Of a DNA stretch of 64,000 nt, positions 17,511 to 24,085 are shown piece by piece; positions within the stretch are counted from its first letter, which is position 1, and the number at the start of each line of letters is the position of its first letter. Position numbers and translations under genes: made by a program. The notes under the pieces are model-generated. The model worked only from the letters and a program-made list of their open reading frames with translations. It did not search any database and had not been told where the DNA came from. Location: contig NZ_JACEOL010000025.1 of the NCBI RefSeq assembly GCF_013868055.1, positions 1 through 64,000 of the forward strand, read 5' to 3'. The DNA comes from Thermoactinomyces mirandus (GTDB lineage: Bacteria > Bacillota > Bacilli > Thermoactinomycetales > Thermoactinomycetaceae).

Positions 17511-18100
17511 GACCGGATCAGCAACTGGTGATTGACAAGCACCCGCTGAAAATCATCATAGTTGTTTTTCATTCTGTGCCGCATATCCAATAAAATCAGG
17601 CACTCCATTACCGGTTTGATATTGGACCAAAGGATCCCGATATAACGATGATTAATCGATCTGATGATGGTTTCATGAAATTCAATATCCCGAAAAGAGA
17701 ATTCATCGGCATCTTTGTATTTGACCGCGATTTTCATCATTTCCAGTATTTTGTTCAACTCTTTGATCAGACTGTCGTTATTTTCTTCTTCCAGCAAATG
17801 TTTGAAAACAAATGACTCCATCATCAGCCTTACATCATAGATTTCATCAATATCCTTTTCGGTAATCCCGATTACCTTGGCACCCATGCGTTTTAACTGA
17901 ACCAGATCTTCCCGTTCCAACACGCGCAAGGCTTCCCGGATCGGGGATCGGCTGACATTGTATTCTTCAGATAATTTGTTTTCAGATAAAACGCTTCCAC
18001 TTTTCAAATCCTTGGAGATAATTCTCATTCTTAAATCAGCAGCCACCTGTTGTCCAATTGAGGTTTCTGGTAATTTTTTTTCAGGATAAAATCCTTTCAA
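17506..18100 (-). pseudogene. gntR: gntR, 5' fragment interrupted by the transposon
   Basis: Encodes the GntR DNA-binding and most of the effector domain: LSENKLSEEYNVSRSPIREA (winged helix), ITEKDIDEIYDVRLMMESFV, and FSFRDIEFHETIIRSINHRY with the FCD-domain metal/ligand histidines. It matches Bacillus GntR closely in length and order. TTG 18100 follows AGAGGTGATC. After LLIRSI the frame enters the transposon end and reads nonsense to a stop near 17444. Joined to 9682-9806 it gives a complete 239-residue gluconate-responsive repressor. As it stands the last ~41 residues are lost, so repression by this copy is probably lost. Confidence 0.92.
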
Positions 18101-18119
18101 ACGATCACCTCTTTATACT

Positions 18120-18148
18120 TGAATACTTGTATACTAGTATACTATCAA
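18120..18148 (-). promoter_or_regulatory. gnt promoter with GntR operator between -35 and -10
   Basis: Minus strand TTGATA (18148-18143), 17-bp spacer, TATTCA (18125-18120). The palindrome ATACTTGTATACTAGTAT at 18123-18140 lies in the spacer and differs by one base from the Bacillus subtilis GntR operator. Confidence 0.8.
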
Positions 18149-18161
18149 GAAAAAACAGTTT

Positions 18162-18175
18162 TGTAAACGGTTTCT
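18162..18175 (+). promoter_or_regulatory. Candidate cre (CcpA) site
   Basis: TGTAAACGGTTTCT agrees with the catabolite-responsive-element consensus at 13 of 14 positions and lies about 15 bp upstream of the gnt -35 box. Suggests glucose repression of the original operon. Confidence 0.6.
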
Positions 18176-18420
18176 GAAAATGAAATCATCAGAAAGATCC
18201 CTTTTTGGGGGAAACAGCCATTTTCTGGTCCGGCATATGAAAAAAGGCTAACTAAATCTGTTGATCCAGGATGCACAGTTTTCATTTTTTCCTTTTTGAT
18301 GCGAACCAAACCGTGTGTCTCATGTGGGTGTTGAAGAGAATCATAAAAAAATTATATAAAACACAGTTGATAACTCAGAATAATATGATTAAAATATTGG
18401 CAACCAATGAATTTGTAAAT

Positions 18421-18532
18421 ACTCTTATCCAGAGAGGTGGAGGGACTGGCCAGGTGAAGCCTCGGCAACCATTGAAATTTTGTTCAAACGGTGCCAATTC
18501 CAGCAGATCCCCGATATCTGAAATATAAGAGG
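18421..18532 (+). ncRNA. SAM-I (S-box) riboswitch without an evident target gene
   Basis: Contains the S-box core: CTTATCCAGAGAGGTGGAGG, GGTGAAGCCTCGGCAACC and GGTGCCAATTCCAGCAG, with P1 closed by ACTCTTAT (18421-18428) and ATAAGAG (18525-18531). The conserved kink-turn and joining segments are intact. The usual genes under S-boxes are for methionine/SAM synthesis or transport. Here, only a ~240-bp stretch without a recognisable gene follows, then the convergent gene ending at 18817. Confidence 0.9.
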
Positions 18533-18570
18533 TTATGTTGCGATGTTTGCAGACTGGCGGCCTCTTATTT
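18525..18570 (+). terminator. Expression-platform terminator of the S-box
   Basis: ATAAGAGG (the 3' strand of P1) can alternatively pair with CCTCTTAT at 18561-18568, followed by a short T run. This is the mutually exclusive terminator expected of an S-box. Confidence 0.6.
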
Positions 18571-18784
18571 CGGGAGGTCGTTCTTTATTTCACATGCCCT
18601 TGGAAACCATTCTTGAGACACTGCAAATTGCCCCGGTTCAGCGAATTCCGGTAACAGAAATTTGTACCTGGCAGCAATTTTTGTGTTTTCAGCTTGTAAG
18701 ACAAGGCAGGGGCCTGTTGCTGACAGGTTCCTTTTCTATTATGGTTACCCGTCGCAAATCAGGAAAGGGATCTTTTTTTGGTTG
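18571..18784 (+). other. Stretch between the S-box and the convergent operon
   Basis: A frame from ATG 18594 could encode a peptide starting MPLETILETLQIAPVQRIP, ending at 18785, but its ribosome-binding site is only GGGAGG 20 bp upstream and I recognise no family. AGGGGCCTGT/ACAGGTTCCT near 18710-18733 is a second hairpin followed by TTTT. Probably debris of a lost S-box-controlled gene. Confidence 0.35.
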
Positions 18785-18807
18785 AAAAAAGGAGCCTGAC
18801 AGCTCCT
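18785..18807 (-). terminator. Terminator of the homocitrate-synthase-like operon
   Basis: Minus strand AGGAGC-TGTCAG-GCTCCT followed by TTTTT, 10 bp past the stop of the last operon gene. Confidence 0.8.
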
Positions 18808-18816
18808 GATTTAGGA

Positions 18817-20238
18817 TCAGACCATATCCCGATCCGGTTTGGCTGGACGAAACGGCTCTTCCAGACTTTGATTGTACTCCGGTGCCAGGACGATATTGGT
18901 ATATGTTCCCCGGCCTGCAATGTAGCAATAGGCATGTGCAACTCCAGCCGGGATAAATACGGAAACCGGGCTGTGAACTACCTTTTCTTCGTTCCCCACT
19001 TGTACTGAGCAGATCAGACCGGTGCCGTCGGGAGTATCTCCCCAGAAGAGAAAGACGCTGTCGCAATGGTGGGTGTGCAGGTCGACATGGTTTTCCGGCG
19101 GATTATCGTTGAAAAAACGTTGAATGACATACAGAGTGGAACGCGGATCAACCCGGTTGTCCATGAGTACCCATCTGGTTCCGGGACCATTGCGGTGATA
19201 TTTTAGTTCGGAAGCCCCTTTTTCAAATGGCTTTCCGATTTTCAAGTTGTAAGGAAAGACGGGAACGCCCAGTCTGGCTCGCTGTGGCAAAACGGTGCGG
19301 GAGCGGCCAACCCGCACTGGCGGATAAGGTTCATAACTGCGGGAATCTTTTCCCACCGCCTGTACATGATATCTGGACGTATGGGTAAAGGCGTTTTTCC
19401 CGGTCACCGGTTTTAAAGGTTCCGGACGAAAGCCGGTTATCCATTGCACCGATTGTGACAATCCGGGAATCTGTTCCAGCGGAAATTTGCGGCAATCTCT
19501 CTTTTCGTGCAAAAGTACAGCCAGCTGGAGCAGATCCACAATACCGGTTCTTTCACCAATCCCCAAAATGGAGGTATCGACGACGGTTGCGCCGGCGTCA
19601 ATCGCGGTCAAAGCGTTGGCCAGTGCCAACCCCAAATCGTTGTGCAGATGGATTTCAATGTCCGGATGCAATTCCTTGATTGCTTTTTTCACCACATTTG
19701 CACAAGTCACAGGCTCCCATATCCCGGTTGTGTCGGCAAGGCTGATCCGGTCCGCTCCCGCATCGACGGCCGCTTTTCCCAGATAGCAAAGATCCTCCCA
19801 TGAAGTTCGGGAAGCATCCTCGATGGTAAACCGGACCTGGAGTCCCAGCCTCTTGGCTTCCTCGACCGCACTGGCGACCTGGTCCTTAACTTCATGCCGG
19901 GTTCTTCCCCGAAATTTGGAGGCCAGCGACACCGGATTGATTGAGGCCCAAATTCCGACCCAATGGGCTTTTGCCCGGGATACTGCCTGAATCTCGCTTG
20001 AAACAGCACGGGCATGCATCAGGATTTCCGCCTTGTGTGCCTTGCCTGCCACTTCCTTGCAAATCTGCTCATCTTCCGGAGAAATGCCCGGATGGCCAAC
20101 CTCCACAAGGTCTACCGAAAACTCTTCAAGAAGGCGAAGGAGATGGATTTTATCCTGACTGGTGAAGCGGACTCCGGGATATTGTTCGCCTTCCCTGAGT
20201 GTGGAATCGAGGATTTTAAGATTTTTCAACCCTTCCAC
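18817..20238 (-). CDS. Homocitrate/isopropylmalate-synthase-like enzyme fused to a C-terminal cupin
   Basis: 473 residues. Residues ~8-280 form a DRE-TIM metallolyase barrel: DSTLREGEQYPGVRF (the RDxxxR-type start, here STLREGEQ), EVGHPGISPED, DTTGIWEP and the metal-binding HLHNDLG with GIGERTGIVDL. Such enzymes condense acetyl-CoA (or another acyl-CoA) with a 2-oxo acid. Residues ~350-460 look like a cupin: HVDLHTHHCDSVFLFWGD supplies metal-binding His residues and PVSVFIPAGVAHAYCYI the second cupin motif. This fusion is not the architecture of LeuA (C-terminal allosteric domain) or standard NifV. GTG 20238 lies 10 bp after the upstream gene, behind AGAGAGGGG. It is the last gene of a five-gene operon, pointing to an unassigned small-molecule pathway. 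Substrates unknown. Confidence 0.75.
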   Translation of the reverse strand: MEGLKNLKILDSTLREGEQYPGVRFTSQDKIHLLRLLEEFSVDLVEVGHPGISPEDEQICKEVAGKAHKAEILMHARAVSSEIQAVSRAKAHWVGIWASINPVSLASKFRGRTRHEVKDQVASAVEEAKRLGLQVRFTIEDASRTSWEDLCYLGKAAVDAGADRISLADTTGIWEPVTCANVVKKAIKELHPDIEIHLHNDLGLALANALTAIDAGATVVDTSILGIGERTGIVDLLQLAVLLHEKRDCRKFPLEQIPGLSQSVQWITGFRPEPLKPVTGKNAFTHTSRYHVQAVGKDSRSYEPYPPVRVGRSRTVLPQRARLGVPVFPYNLKIGKPFEKGASELKYHRNGPGTRWVLMDNRVDPRSTLYVIQRFFNDNPPENHVDLHTHHCDSVFLFWGDTPDGTGLICSVQVGNEEKVVHSPVSVFIPAGVAHAYCYIAGRGTYTNIVLAPEYNQSLEEPFRPAKPDRDMV

Positions 20239-20248
20239 CCCTCTCTCT

Positions 20249-21322
20249 TTAATGCTGCCTTAAAAACCGGTCGGTATTTTCCAGCAATATGTCCCTGTTT
20301 TTTTCGTACAGGACCCAGTGGGTTGCTTCCGGGATGACAACTTCTTTCTTTTCTTTTGTACCAGTTAATTTTCTCAATACTTTTTTTTCGGCAAAAAAAT
20401 CGGAATCGCCATAGATGACGAGTACCGGCGAGGTGATTTTGGACAGGTCGTAAAGAGGACGATTGGTCCAGATTGAGTACAGATCTTTCAAAGGGCCCAT
20501 CGGGCGGCGAATCATCCGGCTCGCCCCGTTTTTGCCGGTTGGGTCTGATTCGGCAAACACGTTTTCAACTTTTTCCATTGCTTCGCTGGAGGCAAGCGGT
20601 CTTCCATTCATCATCATGTGCCAGTGATGCATTCCCGTTTCAAAATCGACTACCTGGTAAGCCGGGGCTTGCGGATTGAACTTCCCGGGGTTTTGTTTGC
20701 TTTCAAAAGGCTCGGTCATGGAAGGAAGCCGGAATCCGTGCATAAAGCCATACAGGACCAGTTTATTGACGTTTTCCGGTTGCAAGGCGGCATATTCCCC
20801 GGCAACAACAGCCCCCCATGACCAACCGACCAGATTGATCCTGTCCACGTTCCGGTTTTTCTTGATTGTTTCAACAGCTGCGGCCAGATCTTTCAAAGCT
20901 TCCCGATGGGTAACGACAGGTGGATTTTGCCCAGGGGGAGCATTCATTTCCTTTGGACGGTCAGATTGCCCGAATCCCCGGAAATCCATGGCCCAGGTGT
21001 CGTATCCCTTTTTGGCGAAATCATTCATCCAGGAATATCCGGGCACATCAAACGCTTTGGCAGTCGGGATACTGAAAGGTTCCAAAAAGAGTACGACTTC
21101 ATCCGCTTTGGGAGTTTCCTGGCGGGCCAGCTTCTTATGGCGCAGGTAGATTTTATAGTTCCCGTCTGTGCTGGGGATTCTGATTTCTTCCAATACGATG
21201 TTTTCCGGTTTGATCTGGGCGACAGAACTTAGGTTCAGGTTGGTCTGGCATCCGCCCACGATGCAGGTCAGACTTAAAATAACGATAATTTGAAGGAGCA
21301 ATGTTCTTTTGCGGCTTCTCAT
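20249..21322 (-). CDS. Lipoprotein alpha/beta-hydrolase
   Basis: About 357 residues. The N-terminus is a lipoprotein signal: basic RSRKR, hydrophobic core, lipobox IVGGC with the lipidated Cys near residue 25, so the enzyme is anchored outside the cytoplasmic membrane. The mature part is an alpha/beta-hydrolase: oxyanion region near FLEPFSIPTA, nucleophile elbow GWSWGAVVAG (Ser), acid in VIYGDSDFF and catalytic His in PEATHWVLYEKN. ATG 21322 is chosen because GGAGGG lies 5 bp upstream. Its place between a UPF0756 membrane protein and the synthase-cupin enzyme suggests it acts on an exported or extracellular ester/thioester of the same pathway; substrate is unknown. Confidence 0.8.
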   Translation of the reverse strand: MRSRKRTLLLQIIVILSLTCIVGGCQTNLNLSSVAQIKPENIVLEEIRIPSTDGNYKIYLRHKKLARQETPKADEVVLFLEPFSIPTAKAFDVPGYSWMNDFAKKGYDTWAMDFRGFGQSDRPKEMNAPPGQNPPVVTHREALKDLAAAVETIKKNRNVDRINLVGWSWGAVVAGEYAALQPENVNKLVLYGFMHGFRLPSMTEPFESKQNPGKFNPQAPAYQVVDFETGMHHWHMMMNGRPLASSEAMEKVENVFAESDPTGKNGASRMIRRPMGPLKDLYSIWTNRPLYDLSKITSPVLVIYGDSDFFAEKKVLRKLTGTKEKKEVVIPEATHWVLYEKNRDILLENTDRFLRQH

Positions 21323-21334
21323 AATTCCCTCCAT

Positions 21335-21784
21335 CTACGATGAAATGAAATATTTGCACAAAGCGACAATTCCGGCAGCAATGATTAAACCGGCAGGGAG
21401 TCCGCGAAAAAAGAGCACACCGACCAGTGTACCGGCCAGGACACCAAACAGGATGACAGGCTGGGAAGGCAAGATTCCAAGCCCTTTGCCGCCGATAAAG
21501 GAAACGGTCAGCCCAGCGAGAAAGGCCATGATCCCGGCCGGGCTTAACAATTCTTTGGTCATTTCCATCGGGTCAAATTTTCCGCTGGCCAGTGGAAACA
21601 AAAGAAAAATCATGAGGAAAAAGATCCCGATATCAAATGAATACTTCTGTAAAGCAGTTGTGACCGGCCTGATCTGGAGCAGGTGGACAACCAGCAGGAG
21701 GATGGCTGCTGAAGACAGCAAATAGTCCCTGAACATTGCAGACATCAGCGCAATCAACAAAAGGGAAATCAATGCCGGAGTCAT
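21335..21784 (-). CDS. UPF0756 (DUF441) membrane protein
   Basis: 149 residues with four strongly hydrophobic segments (about 4-20, 48-66, 80-105, 110-145), of the widespread UPF0756/YeaL membrane family whose function is not known. Motifs such as FPLASGKFDPMEM and GGKGLGILPSQP agree with the family. Lies in the operon with 15 bp to the upstream ThiF-like gene and 12 bp to the hydrolase start. Usually a stand-alone gene, so its placement inside this operon is uncommon; a transport or membrane role is only inference. Confidence 0.8.
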   Translation of the reverse strand: MTPALISLLLIALMSAMFRDYLLSSAAILLLVVHLLQIRPVTTALQKYSFDIGIFFLMIFLLFPLASGKFDPMEMTKELLSPAGIMAFLAGLTVSFIGGKGLGILPSQPVILFGVLAGTLVGVLFFRGLPAGLIIAAGIVALCKYFISS

Positions 21785-21799
21785 AAATTTTCCCCCGCT

Positions 21800-22660
21800 T
21801 CACAAGAGCGTGTTGTCCCAGCTGCCTTCAGCCGGGGTTTGTACTTCGACCATTAGGCGGCTGGCCAGATTTACCCGGATCAGATCCGGACCAATTACAG
21901 GTTTCAGTCCTTCTCTTTGAATAATAAACTTGAATGCCTCAAAGCTGGCCAACAGCCCGACAATATTGGCTACCGGAGCTATGACGGCCCAGGGGCTTGT
22001 CCTGTTTACATAGGCGCCGGCCCATTTTGCATCCGCTCCATGCTGCACGGAATGAAGAGCCCGTCGATCTTTCAAAGCGTTGATTTTTTCTTTCATCTCA
22101 TCCGTTAAAGGCTGCTTGTAAGAAGGATGACGGAGTACGATTTCATACGGAGAAGAGGCAGGAGTAAATGACATGACCCCGCCCCGAAAAGGCGGTGTCA
22201 CCGCTATCCAGATTGAGGGAATACCGATTTTGGCCGCTGCCCGGTGGATGATTACCCGGGCAACCAGATGATCGGTTGCATCAATGATGACATCGGTATC
22301 TTTAAGCAGTTCTTTCGCGTTTTCCTCGGTAATGAACTGTTTGGTTATTCTGACTTCGATTTCCGGATTGATATCTTTTAATGTTTCCTGGGCTGCCTCA
22401 GCCTTGCTTTTATTCAGGCGACTGACAAAACTTAACATTTGCCTGTTCAAATTGCTTGCTTCAAAAACATCTTTTTCAATGACATGAATCTGGCCGACCC
22501 CCATCCGGGCAAGCTGAATGAGGGCGATTCCTCCGACTCCGCCCGCCCCGACGACGGTAACACGGCCACGCTTCAGCCTGTCCTGTTCTTCCCTGGAAAT
22601 CACTCCAATATTGCGGGAAAAGATTTCTTCATACCGATAGTGATTTTCTGAATTGGCCAT
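21800..22660 (-). CDS. E1/ThiF/MoeB-like adenylyltransferase (second copy)
   Basis: 286 residues of the E1-like family that adenylates C-terminal carboxylates or substrate carboxyls using ATP. VVGAGGVGGIALIQLARMGV is the nucleotide-binding glycine loop, DVFEASNLNRQ the conserved R/N-rich ATP site and DVIIDATDHLVARVIIH the Mg/adenylate Asp region. The zinc-binding CxxC pairs of ThiF/MoeB and the usual catalytic Cys near the middle are absent, so thioester transfer is doubtful; it may only adenylate or dehydrate. Clearly paralogous to the upstream gene but diverged. Start ATG 22660, 25 bp after the first copy. Pairs of such proteins occur in peptide-modification and natural-product clusters; a heterodimer is possible. 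Confidence 0.8.
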   Translation of the reverse strand: MANSENHYRYEEIFSRNIGVISREEQDRLKRGRVTVVGAGGVGGIALIQLARMGVGQIHVIEKDVFEASNLNRQMLSFVSRLNKSKAEAAQETLKDINPEIEVRITKQFITEENAKELLKDTDVIIDATDHLVARVIIHRAAAKIGIPSIWIAVTPPFRGGVMSFTPASSPYEIVLRHPSYKQPLTDEMKEKINALKDRRALHSVQHGADAKWAGAYVNRTSPWAVIAPVANIVGLLASFEAFKFIIQREGLKPVIGPDLIRVNLASRLMVEVQTPAEGSWDNTLL

Positions 22661-22685
22661 GAGTTGTACTCCTTTTGCCGGATTT

Positions 22686-23546
22686 TTACAGATGTGCGTA
22701 ATTCCAACCGCTGTCCGGGGCGGTTTTGACTTGTACCGGATGCTCAGAATCCAGATTGATCAGGATTGCTTTTGGTGCGGGAGCCATGGGGATTTGGCCT
22801 GTCAGTATCTGGACGGCTTCATGAAAACTGAAGGTAGCCAGGAGCATTGCCCGGACAGGAGTGATAATCCAGCCGGCTTTGCCGGAGCAAAATGCTTCTG
22901 CCCATTCACGGGGAGCTCCCTGTTCCACGGAATACCAGGCCCGCTTCTTTTTGATATTCGCAATCTGTTTCCGTAACTCTCTGTTGGTCAGTTTCATCCC
23001 TTTTCCCGGCAGATTCAGGATATCTTCGTAATGGATCCCGTCTGGAAAGAAGGAGGAAACGAATCCCCGATGGGGAGGACTGCCGGACATGCCGACACTG
23101 GGAATGCCCAATTCACGGGCAGTCCGGTGAATGATCACCCGGGAGGGCATGTCATCGACCGCTTCAATAACCACATCATGGTTTTTAATCAGGTCAGCGG
23201 CATTGTGTTCATCCACGCTCGTCTGGACAAACCGGACGGAGATCGAAGGATTGATATCTTTCACCGTATCCTCGGCAACTTTTGCCTTGGCTTGTCCCAA
23301 TACCGAAACAGAGGCCAGCATCTGTCGGTTCATATTGGAGATTTCAAATTCGTCCGGATCAATTCCCGTAACATGACCGATTCCCATGCGCGCAGCCAGG
23401 ATTGCCTGCACCCCGCCGACTCCGCCCAAACCAAAAATAATCAGTTTCGATTCCTTTAACTTTTGCTGTTCTTCTTTCGAGTAAACCCCAATGTTCTTTC
23501 TGACCAATTCCCAGTAAAAGTCCGGATTGTTGATGAATGGTTGCAA
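22686..23546 (-). CDS. E1/ThiF/MoeB-like adenylyltransferase (first copy)
   Basis: About 286 residues. IIFGLGGVGGVQAILAARMG (glycine loop), DPDEFEISNMNRQML (ATP site) and DVVIEAVDDMPSRVIIHRTA (Asp) define the E1-like fold; GSPPHRGFVSSFFPDG is the crossover region. It has no CxxC zinc sites and no obvious catalytic Cys. TTG 23546 is chosen because AGGAGG lies 7 bp upstream; a longer frame to 23576 would place the site inside the gene. First gene of the minus-strand operon and divergent from the RiPP cluster, sharing the ~300-bp AT-rich intergenic region, which suggests a functional link. Substrate unknown. Confidence 0.8.
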   Translation of the reverse strand: MQPFINNPDFYWELVRKNIGVYSKEEQQKLKESKLIIFGLGGVGGVQAILAARMGIGHVTGIDPDEFEISNMNRQMLASVSVLGQAKAKVAEDTVKDINPSISVRFVQTSVDEHNAADLIKNHDVVIEAVDDMPSRVIIHRTARELGIPSVGMSGSPPHRGFVSSFFPDGIHYEDILNLPGKGMKLTNRELRKQIANIKKKRAWYSVEQGAPREWAEAFCSGKAGWIITPVRAMLLATFSFHEAVQILTGQIPMAPAPKAILINLDSEHPVQVKTAPDSGWNYAHL

Positions 23547-23786
23547 TCTGTTTTCCTCCTGTTGTAAAGAGATCAACCACCATTAGTTTATCTTTGAACA
23601 AAAAACAAAAAAATAGTGAAAAAGAGCTATTTTTTGTTTATTTACAATTTTCTATCGACTATATATTCAAAGACTGGCTTGAGTGGTTTCAAACAGGTAA
23701 AGTTTTGCCTGTATGACATAAAGTGAGAGATCTTGATGTTGAACCGAATAATAAATAATAAATCTATTCATTTTCATAATAATAGT
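23547..23786. other. Divergent intergenic region
   Basis: About 240 bp of AT-rich DNA between the ThiF-like operon and the RiPP promoter; it must hold the promoter for the minus-strand operon. I see no well-matched known regulator site. Confidence 0.4.
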
Positions 23787-23815
23787 TTGATTATTTAGAA
23801 ATGTTAATATATAAT
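23787..23815 (+). promoter_or_regulatory. Sigma-A-type promoter of the precursor peptide gene
   Basis: TTGATT, 17-bp spacer, TATAAT (perfect -10). Transcription would start near 23822, about 28 nt before the precursor ATG. Confidence 0.75.
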
Positions 23816-23849
23816 TATTACGAAAAACTCAAAGGAGGTGACTCTTGTA

Positions 23850-23921
23850 ATGAAAAAAGAGAATGTTTTGGTATTTGAAGTTAAGGATGCTGAAAAGCCA
23901 ACCAGTTGGGTAGCTACTTAA
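23850..23921 (+). CDS. Candidate RiPP precursor peptide (23 aa) with KxxxW motif
   Basis: A very short gene with a near-perfect Shine-Dalgarno (AAAGGAGGTGA) and its own promoter. The peptide begins MKKENVLVF, has an acidic middle (EVKDAE) and ends KPTSWVAT. Lys16 and Trp20 form a KxxxW spacing, the motif cross-linked (Lys-Trp carbon bond) in streptide-type peptides by radical SAM/SPASM enzymes. A hairpin and then a radical SAM/SPASM gene follow. The size is also like PqqA. Too short for ordinary gene callers. The call rests on ribosome-binding site, position and motif; which residues are modified is unknown. Confidence 0.72.
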   Translation: MKKENVLVFEVKDAEKPTSWVAT

Positions 23922-23966
23922 AAAATATGTTTTTTCGTTACTCAATGTTTTCCTGATTGAAACCTG

Positions 23967-24020
23967 AAGGCCCTCGCTGAATTATCGGTTTTCTGGCAAA
24001 ATAATTCAGCGAGGTGCCTT
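23967..24020 (+). terminator. Strong hairpin between precursor and maturase genes
   Basis: CCTCGCTGAATTAT (23972-23985) pairs perfectly with ATAATTCAGCGAGG (24001-24014), extended by AAGGC/GCCTT. No long T run follows, so it is more likely an attenuator or mRNA-stabilising/processing structure that makes more precursor than enzyme, a common layout in RiPP operons. Confidence 0.65.
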
Positions 24021-24085
24021 ACTGCAATGTTCAAAGGGGACATATTGTTGATAGTTGATTCTTATATTAAAGGAGATGTAATAAA

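Noticed and set aside
23850-23921. Reading the 23-aa gene as a mere leader peptide for attenuation
   Set aside because: No run of one amino acid's codons, no terminator with a proper T run, and the downstream SPASM enzyme with RRE-like domain fits a precursor better; not fully excluded.
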